This document shows, one piece after another, positions 1 through 7,470 of a stretch of 64,000 bases of DNA. The notes below the pieces were generated by a model. It did not search any database. It was given only the letters and a program-made list of their open reading frames with translations, and was not told the origin of the DNA. This DNA is from Candidatus Villigracilaceae bacterium (GTDB lineage: Bacteria; Chloroflexota; Anaerolineae; Anaerolineales; Villigracilaceae), in NCBI GenBank assembly GCA_026645935.1, contig JAPKMP010000006.1:1-64000 (forward strand), given 5' to 3'. A program made the position numbers and the translations under genes. Each line of letters begins with the position of its first letter. The first letter of the stretch is position 1.

Positions 1-340
1 CAACAAAGGTTGCCACTCGCACAGAGGCAGGCGCTTCGCCGTTAAGTAATTGGTTGAAGAGAGAGAAGTCACCTTGCGAAAAGTAGTTGGTGATGGTTCG
101 CGCGTTCGCTTTGGTATGCGCGACAGCGGAAGCGATATCAGCGAAGGATGAAGCCAACGAAGCAGAATCAGTTTTCAGATTAAGAAAGAGGCGGGCGTGA
201 CGTTCCGCCAATTCGTCTGCTATCGCGATCACATCCTCAGGCGCGACTTGTCCCAACGCTTCCTGCAAATTGGTTTGCAGTTCGGGGTCGTCGGGTCCCG
301 TCTTTTGCTTGATGATGTGACTCTGTCGCTGAGGGAGCAT
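1..340 (-). CDS. Unknown protein, partial (C-terminus beyond left edge)
   Basis: A reverse-strand frame opens at an ATG (338-340) and stays open for 113 codons to the edge of the window. The visible part is hydrophilic, without cysteine or membrane segments, and looks helical (for example EDVIAIADELAERHARL). It starts 31 bases after the hdrA-like gene on the same strand, so it is probably the next operon member. I do not recognise the family. In described sHdr clusters the gene after sHdrA is a conserved protein of unknown function (sHdrH); position alone makes that a candidate. No clear Shine-Dalgarno sequence precedes the ATG, so the start is uncertain. Confidence 0.6.
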   Translation of the reverse strand, partial: MLPQRQSHIIKQKTGPDDPELQTNLQEALGQVAPEDVIAIADELAERHARLFLNLKTDSASLASSFADIASAVAHTKANARTITNYFSQGDFSLFNQLLNGEAPASVRVATFV

Positions 341-352
341 AGTTATCTGTAG

Positions 353-371
353 GGCGAGATATTATCTCGCC
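353..371. repeat. Short perfect inverted repeat between hdrA and the next gene
   Basis: Two 9-base arms, GGCGAGATA and TATCTCGCC, flank a single base directly after the hdrA stop codon. As RNA it would fold only with the inner pairs open. There is no T-run, so it is not a standard terminator. It could be an RNA processing or stability element, or a small repeat. Confidence 0.5.
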
Positions 372-1427
372 TTACGCCAAAACCTTGCGCGTCAACGCAA
401 CGGCGCGCGCCGCGGCGAGACCTGCTTCAGAGATCGAGTCGTCTAAGTCTGATGGACCCGCCGCCGCACCTGCGACGAAAATGCCAGGCACAGACGTTGC
501 AACGGTATCGAGACCACCCGCGCCGCCCGCTTCGATGAAGCCGTATTTGTTTTGCTGCACGCCCATCAGTTGCGCGATGGCGCGTGTGCCCGCGCTCGGC
601 TCCATGCCGACCGAAAGCACGACCATATCCATCGTCACTTCCATCGGGCGGCTCATCGTTGTGTCTTCACCGCGGATCAAAAGTTGGTCGCCCTTCTTGA
701 GCACTTCACTGATGACGCCCTTCACGTAATTGACTTTATATTTTTCCTGGGCGGGCCAGTAGATTTCATTTTCCCAATAGCCGTACATGCGCATGTCAAT
801 ATAAAAAATCATCACCTTGCTATCGGGCAATTGCTCGCGCAACTCAATCGCCTGCTTGCTGGCAATGCCGCAGCAAACTTTTGAACAATATTCGTTGCCG
901 ATTTGTCTATCGCGCGAACCGACACATTGAATGAACGCGATCTTCTTCGGCGCTTGTCCGTTCGACGGGCGCACGACGTTGTGTTCCTTCAACATTTTTT
1001 CGAGATCGGTGAGCGTGATGACATCGGGGAACGAGTAGTAGTTGTAGTATTGCGTAGCGCGGCCTGGATCAAAGTGCTGGAAGCCCGTAGCGATGATGAC
1101 TGCGCCCACGTTGAGGGACTCGGCTACGCCGCCCGCTTCGATCTGGACTTCAAAGTTGCCAGCGCTCCCAGACATTCCCTTCACTTCGGCTTGAACCTTC
1201 ACTTGCACATTGGCGTTGCTTGTGACGGCATTGCTGAGTTCCACCATCGCTTCAGAAGCGTCGCGCCAGTGATGGGTCAGTTTGGCGTAGCTCTCACGGT
1301 CGGGCGTGCCGCCGAGACGTTCGCGCTTTTCAATGAGAATGACTTCACCGCCGAGTTCAGCCGCAGACCGAGCCGCTTCCAATCCCGCAGGTCCGCCGCC
1401 GATGACTAAAATTTTATTAGATGACAT
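372..1427 (-). CDS. hdrA: HdrA-like FAD-dependent iron-sulfur oxidoreductase subunit
   Basis: A 351-residue flavoprotein of the heterodisulfide reductase subunit A family. The N-terminal Rossmann motif GGGPAG (residues 10-15) binds FAD. The family iron-sulfur cysteines are visible as C168, C181, C185 and C186 (CVGSRD, then YCSKVCC). It lacks the extra ferredoxin domains of methanogen HdrA, and its size matches the compact sHdrA type of sulfur oxidisers. It should be the electron-bifurcating or electron-transferring core of a cytoplasmic complex with the HdrB and HdrC proteins encoded upstream in the same operon. The start is supported by GGAGG seven bases before the ATG. An Hdr role in sulfur transfer is inferred from the TusA and DsrE neighbours. 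Confidence 0.88.
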   Translation of the reverse strand: MSSNKILVIGGGPAGLEAARSAAELGGEVILIEKRERLGGTPDRESYAKLTHHWRDASEAMVELSNAVTSNANVQVKVQAEVKGMSGSAGNFEVQIEAGGVAESLNVGAVIIATGFQHFDPGRATQYYNYYSFPDVITLTDLEKMLKEHNVVRPSNGQAPKKIAFIQCVGSRDRQIGNEYCSKVCCGIASKQAIELREQLPDSKVMIFYIDMRMYGYWENEIYWPAQEKYKVNYVKGVISEVLKKGDQLLIRGEDTTMSRPMEVTMDMVVLSVGMEPSAGTRAIAQLMGVQQNKYGFIEAGGAGGLDTVATSVPGIFVAGAAAGPSDLDDSISEAGLAAARAVALTRKVLA

Positions 1428-1439
1428 GTATGTTCCTCC

Positions 1440-1463
1440 GTTACGAGTTACAAGATACGAGTT
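1440..1463. repeat. Degenerate tandem TACGAGT-type repeat in operon gap
   Basis: The gap between the SRPBCC gene and hdrA contains a short run of near-repeats of TACGAGT/TACAAGA, about 7-9 bases per unit. It resembles in style, but not in sequence, the repeats in the two other long gaps of this operon (3146-3219 and 3944-4017). Confidence 0.45.
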
Positions 1464-1484
1464 TTATTTCTGGTGTAGTGAAGA

Positions 1485-1916
1485 CTAGATCTCAGATTCC
1501 ATCAGTCGTTTCCTGATCTGAGAGACCTGCGCCAGACGGTTATTCATAAAAGTCTTATCCGTGTTTTCGTCCATCCAGGGAATATCAATAGTGGTTGTAA
1601 TTTTGGTTTGATTCTCGTTCAGCGATTCAAAGGTGGTTCTGCCGTGCATTACAGCAGAACCATCTTGAATTTTCATTGCAACCGCTCGATTTGGTTCGAA
1701 CTCCACAACTTCCATCGTCCCTTCGACGGGAGTTCCGCTGCGCTTGTTGCGCCTGTGGATGATCGTTCCAACACGGAGAGGTTCGTCCGAATCCAACCAA
1801 AGTTCGATGTCCGAATCCCAGCGGGGATGATTGCGGACATGTTCCACTGCATAAAAGTGAAACACCTTGTCAATCGGGCGGTCAATCACTTCTGAAGATT
1901 CAAATTGTAAAGCCAT
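1485..1916 (-). CDS. SRPBCC (START/polyketide cyclase-like) protein
   Basis: A 143-residue protein of the SRPBCC hydrophobic-ligand-binding fold. It opens with the typical pattern for these proteins (a short strand, then IDRPIDKVFHFYAVEHVRNH) and ends with a long C-terminal helix rich in charged residues. It has no cysteine and no signal peptide, so it should be cytoplasmic. It lies between hdrB and hdrA, 11 bases after hdrB, with AAGGAT before the ATG. SRPBCC proteins bind lipids, cofactors or small hydrophobic ligands. Its place inside an Hdr operon is not one I recognise, so a ligand or cofactor role is only an inference. Confidence 0.75.
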   Translation of the reverse strand: MALQFESSEVIDRPIDKVFHFYAVEHVRNHPRWDSDIELWLDSDEPLRVGTIIHRRNKRSGTPVEGTMEVVEFEPNRAVAMKIQDGSAVMHGRTTFESLNENQTKITTTIDIPWMDENTDKTFMNNRLAQVSQIRKRLMESEI

Positions 1917-1927
1917 CGTTCTATCCT

Positions 1928-3136
1928 TTATGGTCCGTACACCACAGGCTTGTCCGCATCTTCCCAGGTTATGCCAGACTTCTGTCCAGCGCGGATCAGT
2001 TCAAGGTCGTTCTGGAATTCATCCCAGTATTTCTGCCAGTTGATTCCAAGTTTGTCCAGGAACGGACGCCAATCCGTGGAATGCCAGTGGAACTGCACCA
2101 CGCGGAAGGGATGTGCGCCCATCGCCAACGCCGCAACTTGCGCGTCAGACAAAACGGGAATACCGACGTTTCGGTCGTGCGCCTTGGCTGAAAACTGACT
2201 CTTGTCGAGCGTGGTCACACAGCCTGTGTCGTGGGTCACGGTCAGGTCAGGGTTAACTTCGTTCTTCATCACTTCGATCTTGCGCAGGGTCGAGAACGAG
2301 CGGGTGAAGTCGCGCTGAACCAAAACGTGACGGAAACCAAAGCCACAACAGTCGAACCAGGTCGAGTAATCTGCCACGTCAATACCTAACGCTTCGAGAG
2401 TCGCAGTCACTGTGGCGGTGCGCTGACCGCCATAGATTTCGGGGTCGTAGATGGCATCTTCAGCGACGATTTTGTAGTAATGGCAGGCAGGGTGAACGGT
2501 AGCACGGACCATGCTCATGTCCACGGTTTGTTTCTCCGCGAACTTCTTGCGCATCACATGCACCCACTCGCTGTAATGGACAAGTTCCTCAGGGATGACC
2601 AGCGGCTTGCCCATCTTGTCCAAAATGCGGCGGACTTCATCACGCAATTCTTTATGATGAACCAACTGCTCGCGAATTTCCTTGTAATGTCCATACGATG
2701 TGCCGCAGTGGATGGTAGGGAAGTAACCCGTCTCATACGCAGCAGCAAAGTTACGGCTCATCACCGCGGCTTGCGCAGCAGCGTTGGATGTCGCTGAGGC
2801 GTAGTAATTCCAGCCTGTGCAGGAGGTCTGATCCGTCGGGTCGAGATAATCCAAATTGAATTGACGGTGAAGCCAATAAATGGACGAAGTGTAGCCAGGG
2901 ATGTGTCCGCATTGACCGCAGGATTTGTGGTGCCAGGTGTGGTCAATGGGAATCTTCTTCGTGCGTCCGTACTTCGTGGTCACTTCCACGTGGTTTTCAG
3001 GCACACGCTGGACGACTATCTCACCCTTCGCTTCGAGTTCAAACAACGCCTCACGAATATCATGCGTCGGAGCGACTTCTGCATCGCGCGTTACTGCATG
3101 AGATTTGCGTTCAAGGATTTCTTCTACGGTATTCAT
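1928..3136 (-). CDS. hdrB: HdrB-like subunit with CCG-type domains
   Basis: A 402-residue member of the heterodisulfide reductase B family, which binds non-cubane [4Fe-4S] clusters through two CCG domains. The second domain is clear: HPACHYYK, then WFDCCGFGFRH, then HDTGCVTTL. The first domain is divergent: SCGQCGHIPGY, then QTSCTGWNYY, where the usual paired cysteine is Ser-Cys. The protein is longer than typical HdrB (about 300 residues), with an extra N-terminal stretch of about 60 residues and a C-terminal tail. GGAGAACCT precedes the ATG. It presumably works with HdrC (immediately upstream in transcription) and HdrA as the substrate-converting subunit. The first-domain change may alter or remove one cluster. 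Confidence 0.85.
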   Translation of the reverse strand: MNTVEEILERKSHAVTRDAEVAPTHDIREALFELEAKGEIVVQRVPENHVEVTTKYGRTKKIPIDHTWHHKSCGQCGHIPGYTSSIYWLHRQFNLDYLDPTDQTSCTGWNYYASATSNAAAQAAVMSRNFAAAYETGYFPTIHCGTSYGHYKEIREQLVHHKELRDEVRRILDKMGKPLVIPEELVHYSEWVHVMRKKFAEKQTVDMSMVRATVHPACHYYKIVAEDAIYDPEIYGGQRTATVTATLEALGIDVADYSTWFDCCGFGFRHVLVQRDFTRSFSTLRKIEVMKNEVNPDLTVTHDTGCVTTLDKSQFSAKAHDRNVGIPVLSDAQVAALAMGAHPFRVVQFHWHSTDWRPFLDKLGINWQKYWDEFQNDLELIRAGQKSGITWEDADKPVVYGP

Positions 3137-3145
3137 AGGTTCTCC

Positions 3146-3219
3146 AGTGTCAGGTATCAGGTGTCATTCTGCGGTATCAGGTTTCACTTGACACCTGACA
3201 CTTCGCACTTGACACTTGA
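3146..3219. repeat. Low-complexity inverted/tandem repeat (GTGTCAGGT family)
   Basis: The gap between hdrC and hdrB is filled with variants of GTGTCAGGT/ATCAGGT and their complements. Perfect arm pairs include GTGTCAGGT (3147-3155) with ACCTGACAC (3193-3201), and AGGTGTCA (3159-3166) with TGACACCT (3189-3196). It could form a hairpin between two cotranscribed genes. Confidence 0.6.
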
Positions 3220-3220
3220 T

Positions 3221-3928
3221 CTATCCTTCTTCCAATTCTTCCTGCATCACATCTGCCAATAAATCGTACAAACCTTCGTCAATTTCCTTGATGATGTCCA
3301 TGTTGCCCGTCTCGAACCAGATGGTGTAGAGTTCGAGCAGGGTCTTTCTATTCGTTTTCCACGCCGCATCGGTGACGCCGCGCAAAGTATCAACAGGAAT
3401 CGCCTTACGCCAAACAGGCATATTTGCGGAGAACTCTCCCACCCACGGACCCCAATCGGGGAAGAAGTCAGGCTGGAGCATATCGGGCGAAACTTGATTG
3501 CCCTTGAGCATGACCTTGTAGATCACGCGGCTGTAGCCTTGCAGAACGTCTTTGGTTTCCTGCAAGCCGTTCTTGACCGCCACTTCACGCAAAAGAGTCA
3601 CGAGTCCGCCAGGGTTGTTTCCACGCGGACAGCGCAAGCACGAGAAGCATTGTGCGCAATTCCAAATATCTTCCGAGACGATGTCATATACGCGTTCAAT
3701 ATCTTCACGCGCCATTGCTTGAGCGATCACCCGCGGAGAGTAATCATAGAAGCGCGCCGAAGGGCAGGTTGAAACGCAAATGCCGCACTCGTAGCATCCA
3801 TAGAGGAAGTCTTCGTAGCGCGGGTCATTCTTCACTTCCAGAAAGAGGCGCTCTTTTTCTTCGTATGCCACTTCGGGGTGACGGTTATCCGCCTTGCCTG
3901 GGTTCCAATTTTCATGTGTGGTAGGCAT
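3221..3928 (-). CDS. hdrC: HdrC-like iron-sulfur subunit
   Basis: A 235-residue protein with two ferredoxin-type cysteine clusters. The first is canonical, CYECGICVSTCP. The second reads CAQCFSCLRCP, with only two residues between the third and fourth cysteines where the family usually has three. HdrC proteins pass electrons between HdrA and HdrB. The start is set at 3928 because AGGAGG lies five bases upstream. A longer frame to 3982 would only translate the intergenic repeat and is rejected. There is no membrane segment, so a soluble cytoplasmic complex is likely. It follows the DsrE-like gene and precedes hdrB on the same strand. Confidence 0.87.
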   Translation of the reverse strand: MPTTHENWNPGKADNRHPEVAYEEKERLFLEVKNDPRYEDFLYGCYECGICVSTCPSARFYDYSPRVIAQAMAREDIERVYDIVSEDIWNCAQCFSCLRCPRGNNPGGLVTLLREVAVKNGLQETKDVLQGYSRVIYKVMLKGNQVSPDMLQPDFFPDWGPWVGEFSANMPVWRKAIPVDTLRGVTDAAWKTNRKTLLELYTIWFETGNMDIIKEIDEGLYDLLADVMQEELEEG

Positions 3929-3943
3929 AAGCCTCCTAAAAGA

Positions 3944-4017
3944 AGTAATTGGTAACTGGTAATTGGAGATTTTGAAACGCAAACGCCCAATTACTAATTA
4001 CCAATCTCCAATTACTA
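3944..4017. repeat. Low-complexity inverted repeat (TAATTGG family)
   Basis: Left arm units are variants of GTAATTGGTAACTGG; the right arm (3987-4017) carries the complementary CCAATTACTAATTACC and CTCCAATTAC. The right arm abuts the stop codon of the DsrE-like gene. The element separates that gene from hdrC and could fold in the shared transcript. Confidence 0.65.
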
Positions 4018-4416
4018 GAATCCAATCACCGCATCAGCGTCGCATGCCATGTCATTGAACGCCGCGCCGCCGATCATCTCTACGCCTTCGATCATATCGT
4101 CCATGGTGTAGCCGTGCAGATCGAGCGAAGGCTGGCAGACGAGGAAGCGCACACCGATCTCCTGCGCCTGTTCGATGAAGAATTTCAATTCCTTGCCGCC
4201 GCCCCCCTTGCGCGGAATGATGATCTTCTCGCCGTTGCCCTTTGCCACGCATTGCGGTCCGTTCATGGTGAAGTAAATACACACTTCATTGTCCATCGCC
4301 GCGCCAGCGGTCGCCAGAAAGAACGGCGTCGCGGTCCGCTCAGGGTCTTTTTCCCCATGCGTCTGCACATACAAAATCTTTTTTACATCCGAATCATTCG
4401 TCTTCCAGACGCTCAT
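4015..4416 (-). CDS. DsrE-family sulfur-transfer protein
   Basis: A 133-residue DsrE/DsrF-fold protein. The conserved carrier-type cysteine is in VRFLVCQPSLDLHG, and the family C-terminal block follows (IEGVEMIGGAAFND, then ACDADAVIGF). DsrE proteins accept sulfane sulfur on a cysteine and exchange it with TusA. The operon also encodes TusA and a second DsrE-like protein, which supports a sulfur relay towards Hdr. GAGGATG precedes the ATG. A glycine-rich loop (PRKGGGGKELK) precedes the cysteine domain. The exact DsrE subtype (DsrE3 or other) cannot be fixed by eye. Confidence 0.82.
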   Translation of the reverse strand: MSVWKTNDSDVKKILYVQTHGEKDPERTATPFFLATAGAAMDNEVCIYFTMNGPQCVAKGNGEKIIIPRKGGGGKELKFFIEQAQEIGVRFLVCQPSLDLHGYTMDDMIEGVEMIGGAAFNDMACDADAVIGF

Positions 4417-4443
4417 GGCATCCTCACTCCTATTGATTGTTAT

Positions 4444-4782
4444 CTAGAAATTCGTAATTGCTTCTTCAACACTCGCAAAAGAGCCAAGCTTCTGGTTCAA
4501 GCCGACGGTGTACATGACCGAAGTGATTTCCTCGGGTACGGATGCAAGTTTGACGGAACCGCCATTTTTTTCTGCGGCTTGCGAAGCTTTGATCACAACG
4601 CGCAACCCGGCCGATGACATAAACTCAACACCTTTAAGGTCAACCACCAGTTTTGAAGTGGTGCCTGTGATTTTGGTCAGTTCCGCATCCAACGCAGGCG
4701 CAGATTCGGAGTCGATCCGTCCGCTCACTGTCACAACCGCCACATCGCCTTTTGTCTCGGTCTTGATGGTCAGTGTTTCCAT
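4444..4782 (-). CDS. STAS-domain (anti-sigma factor antagonist type) protein
   Basis: A 112-residue single STAS domain. It has the usual opening strand, GDVAVVTVSGRID, and the regulatory loop FMSSAGLRVV, which contains the serine that partner kinases phosphorylate in SpoIIAA/RsbV proteins. GGAG six bases upstream supports the ATG at 4782 over the one at 4794. STAS proteins of this size normally work in partner-switching regulation. Here the gene sits between two DsrE-like genes in a sulfur operon, with no anti-sigma kinase or phosphatase visible nearby. It may sense or gate the operon's activity, but that is an inference. Confidence 0.85.
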   Translation of the reverse strand: METLTIKTETKGDVAVVTVSGRIDSESAPALDAELTKITGTTSKLVVDLKGVEFMSSAGLRVVIKASQAAEKNGGSVKLASVPEEITSVMYTVGLNQKLGSFASVEEAITNF

Positions 4783-4851
4783 TGTTTTCTCCATCGTTAG
4801 TTAATTTTCGGCGGTCACTATTGACCGCCGAAACGCCAGGGCATGGATTGA

Positions 4852-5376
4852 TCAGATGAACAACTGCACATCCGCATCCGCGGCATATTCCAGGAAGGTC
4901 GCCGCGCCGCCGATCTCGCATTCCTTGATGAAGTCCTCGCGTTTGAAGCCGAAGACATCCATCGTCATCTGACAGCCGATCATGCGGACATCCAATTCGA
5001 CCGCCATATCACGTAACTCTTCAATGGAGGCGACGCCTTTGTTTTTGAAGGTCTGCTTCATGAGGGTTGTGGCCAGCGCTTCAAACCCTGGCACATTTGC
5101 CATCAGCAAATTCGGCATGGGCCAGGCGATGTTTTGGAAGCCTTCAGGGCCGAATGGCATTTTCATCGGCATGGCTGGGTTGCCCAATGGGGAGACCGAG
5201 GCCGAGAGGTCCGGTTTGAGAAGCGTGAGACCGTAGAAGGTAAAGAAAACGCCCACCTCCCATCCCATCGCGCCTGCGGCGGTCGCGAGGATGAACGGTG
5301 GGTAAGCCCAGTCGAGTGTTCCCTTGCTTGCGATCAAGGCAAGCCGTTTCGGGGCATTCGGATCAGATTTTGACAT
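4852..5376 (-). CDS. DsrE2-like sulfur-transfer protein
   Basis: A 174-residue DsrE/DsrF/DrsH-like protein, larger than the companion at 4015-4416. Key features are ASKGTLDWAYPPFILATAAG near the N-terminus, the carrier cysteine in VRMIGCQMTMDVFG, and ECEIGGAATFLEYA near the end. DsrE2-type proteins occur beside tusA and rhodanese genes in sulfur oxidisers and dissimilatory sulfur bacteria. I see hydrophobic stretches but no confident membrane helix. AGAGGT precedes the ATG. It is the second gene of the operon after tusA, 33 bases away. A role as a sulfur carrier between TusA and the Hdr complex is likely but inferred. Confidence 0.8.
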   Translation of the reverse strand: MSKSDPNAPKRLALIASKGTLDWAYPPFILATAAGAMGWEVGVFFTFYGLTLLKPDLSASVSPLGNPAMPMKMPFGPEGFQNIAWPMPNLLMANVPGFEALATTLMKQTFKNKGVASIEELRDMAVELDVRMIGCQMTMDVFGFKREDFIKECEIGGAATFLEYAADADVQLFI

Positions 5377-5409
5377 ATCAACCTCTTTTCCAAATTATGG
5401 AATGAATAT

Positions 5410-5649
5410 TTATTTCTTTTTCAAATAGAAGATGAACTTGCCGTTCTCGGTCATCGAGCGCAGCAGTTCATTGCCGGTCTGGCGGCTCCATGCTTCCATG
5501 TCCGGGGGCGCGCCGGGGTCGGTCGCGATCATCTTGAGAATCTGCCCGGCTTGCATCTCCTTCATTGCCTTGGACGCTTTGACCACGGGCATGGGGCAGA
5601 GCATTCCGGAGCAATCCAACACCTGGTCTTCCTTGATCACATCAGTCAT
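5410..5649 (-). CDS. tusA: TusA-family sulfur carrier
   Basis: A 79-residue TusA/SirA-like protein with the defining motif CSGMLCPMPVVKASKAM; the cysteine of CPMP carries the persulfide. The length and the C-terminal strand (GKFIFYLKKK) fit the family. It has AAGGAGG before its ATG and is the first gene of the reverse-strand operon running to the left edge. In sulfur-oxidising organisms TusA hands sulfur to DsrE-type proteins and Hdr or Dsr enzymes; in others it serves tRNA thiolation. The neighbours here favour the former. Confidence 0.92.
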   Translation of the reverse strand: MTDVIKEDQVLDCSGMLCPMPVVKASKAMKEMQAGQILKMIATDPGAPPDMEAWSRQTGNELLRSMTENGKFIFYLKKK

Positions 5650-5724
5650 TCGAGCCTCCTTTGAACCTTTCTAATGATAATGAATTGACCCGTCCCTTAC
5701 CATCCCGCACGCAAGGGATTTTCC

Positions 5725-5742
5725 CTCCCCCGCGCGGGGGAG
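5725..5742. repeat. GC-rich perfect palindrome in divergent region
   Basis: The 18-base palindrome CTCCCCCGCGCGGGGGAG lies between the divergent tusA operon and the sensor kinase gene. It has no T-run on either strand. It could be an operator or hairpin in the 153-base gap shared by the two transcription units. Confidence 0.5.
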
Positions 5743-5756
5743 AAAGTCAATTCGGA

Positions 5757-5762
5757 TATAAT
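5757..5762 (+). promoter_or_regulatory. Probable -10 box for the sensor kinase gene
   Basis: A perfect TATAAT lies 40 bases before the kinase ATG, in the divergent gap. No good -35 box is visible at 17 bases (the palindrome sits there). The kinase has no obvious Shine-Dalgarno sequence. Confidence 0.4.
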
Positions 5763-5802
5763 AATTCTACGCCTAAACCTTCGAAAACAAGACCAAATAT
5801 CC

Positions 5803-7470
5803 ATGGTTGAACGTGTAGAGTCCCTCTTTCGCGCGAATCGCATTTTTATCACCCTGATAATTTACCGCTGGGCTTCTTTGATTCCAGCCCTGTTTGCCCT
5901 GAATGCGGCGGCACAATTCGTCATACCTCCCCTGGCAGTGTTCGGGATCGCGCTCGGCGCGAATGCTTTTGTTTCCGTTTTCAACCGTCAATTGAACCGC
6001 CAGGTGGTGGAACGTCCCGTTCTGCTTGGCGTGGATATCATCTTCTCGGCATTAATGCTGGCATTGAGCGGCGGCGCGGGCAGCCCTTATTTTCTCTACG
6101 CGCTCAGCCCCCTGCTGGCAGGAGCGTTTTTCTTTCAGATGCGCGGGGCGCTTCTCGCCTCACTTTTCTATACGCCGCTTTATCTCCTTGTTGTCATGAT
6201 CGGTCCCGCGGTTCGGGGGGATCCTGTGACTCTCGCCACGGCGCTCGCAGGCATCTGGCTCTTGCCGCTTCTCTTTGCCTATCCTTCAACCTTGCTGAAA
6301 TCGGTGAATGAAACAGCGACCGAACTCTCTGCGGCTCACCGTCAGTTGGAGATCATTCATGACCTCACGGTCCTTTTGCAAGCCGCGCCCGATCTTCTCT
6401 CTGTGCAGGAGCGGGTGCTAGGGGCGGTGACAACCGAACTTGGATTTTCAAAAGCCGTTGTTGCGCTTGTTGACCCTGCGCGCGAAGAACTGGGCGGCTG
6501 GATGGTATACCCCCGCGAAGATTCTTTCCCGCAAACCAAGCCGCTTCCATTGAAATCCGAGAACGGCGAGGTGGTCAAAGCCCTGCTCAACCACAACACT
6601 TTCGTATCGGACGGGCAGACCCTCATCGGAGATTCCAATCTCAATGACTGGTTGATGCAAAACAAGTGGTATATCACGCCGCTTTATTTGAGGGAACACC
6701 CTGTGGGTATTTTGCTCGTCGATGAAGCAGGATGGAGCCGCGAAAAGGAATCCACGCTGATGACGGTCGCGAATCAAGCCGCGCTCGCGCTTGGTACGAC
6801 CATCCTGTGCATCGACCGCGCCCGACGCCTCGCCGTCGAAACCGAACGAAACCGCATCGCGCGCGACATCCACGACACAGTCGCGCAATCGCTCTTCGGC
6901 ATTGTCTATTCTCTCGACGCCTGCATTACCATGCTCCCGCAAAAAGTGGACGATGTTCGCAGCGAACTGATCGAACTGCGTTCGCTTGCAAATAACGCCC
7001 ACGATGAAGTACGCCGTTCGATCTTCGATCTGTGGCCCTCCGCGCTGACAATGGAACTCTTCATGGCTGACTTGTCGAATTACGTCAGCAGTTGCTGCCG
7101 CCCGAAATCGTTCAGCATCGTCTTCAGCAACAACGGGGATTTCAATTCGCTTTCAGCGGGCATGCGACGGACGATCTACCGTATGGCACAGGAGACGCTT
7201 GCAAATTCGGCGCGGCATTCAGGCGCGAACTCTGCGCGGCTGTGCCTTACAGTATCGGATCACGAGGTTTTCCTCGTCGTCACCGATGAAGGAAAAGGCT
7301 TCGACCCTGCCGTTGCATTGTCGCGGAGTCAGAACCGCGAACATTTTGGTTTGCATGGAATCCAGGAACGTGTTCATGCCCTGGGCGGTGAATTCGATAT
7401 CGCATCACTACCCGGCGCAGGAGCGCGGGTCATGATCACCCTGCCGATCAACGGGCATCATCATGGTTGA
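5803..7470 (+). CDS. Membrane sensor histidine kinase, NarL/HisKA_3 type
   Basis: A 555-residue sensor kinase. The first 165 or so residues form about five membrane segments (for example LLPLLFAYPSTLL as the last). A GAF domain follows at roughly 195-335, then the HisKA_3 dimerisation block with the phospho-accepting histidine in RNRIARDIHDTVAQSL. The ATPase domain comes last, with N-box AQETLANSARHSGA and the glycine motifs DEGKGFDP and FGLHGIQERVHALGG. The gene overlaps the LuxR-type regulator by 8 bases, so the two form one translationally coupled two-component system. The sensed signal is unknown. Its divergent placement next to the sulfur operon allows, but does not show, a regulatory link. 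Confidence 0.9.
   Translation: MVERVESLFRANRIFITLIIYRWASLIPALFALNAAAQFVIPPLAVFGIALGANAFVSVFNRQLNRQVVERPVLLGVDIIFSALMLALSGGAGSPYFLYALSPLLAGAFFFQMRGALLASLFYTPLYLLVVMIGPAVRGDPVTLATALAGIWLLPLLFAYPSTLLKSVNETATELSAAHRQLEIIHDLTVLLQAAPDLLSVQERVLGAVTTELGFSKAVVALVDPAREELGGWMVYPREDSFPQTKPLPLKSENGEVVKALLNHNTFVSDGQTLIGDSNLNDWLMQNKWYITPLYLREHPVGILLVDEAGWSREKESTLMTVANQAALALGTTILCIDRARRLAVETERNRIARDIHDTVAQSLFGIVYSLDACITMLPQKVDDVRSELIELRSLANNAHDEVRRSIFDLWPSALTMELFMADLSNYVSSCCRPKSFSIVFSNNGDFNSLSAGMRRTIYRMAQETLANSARHSGANSARLCLTVSDHEVFLVVTDEGKGFDPAVALSRSQNREHFGLHGIQERVHALGGEFDIASLPGAGARVMITLPINGHHHG

Noticed and set aside
3929-3982. Eighteen extra N-terminal codons for hdrC
   Set aside because: They translate the intergenic repeat, and AGGAGG is correctly placed before the ATG at 3928.
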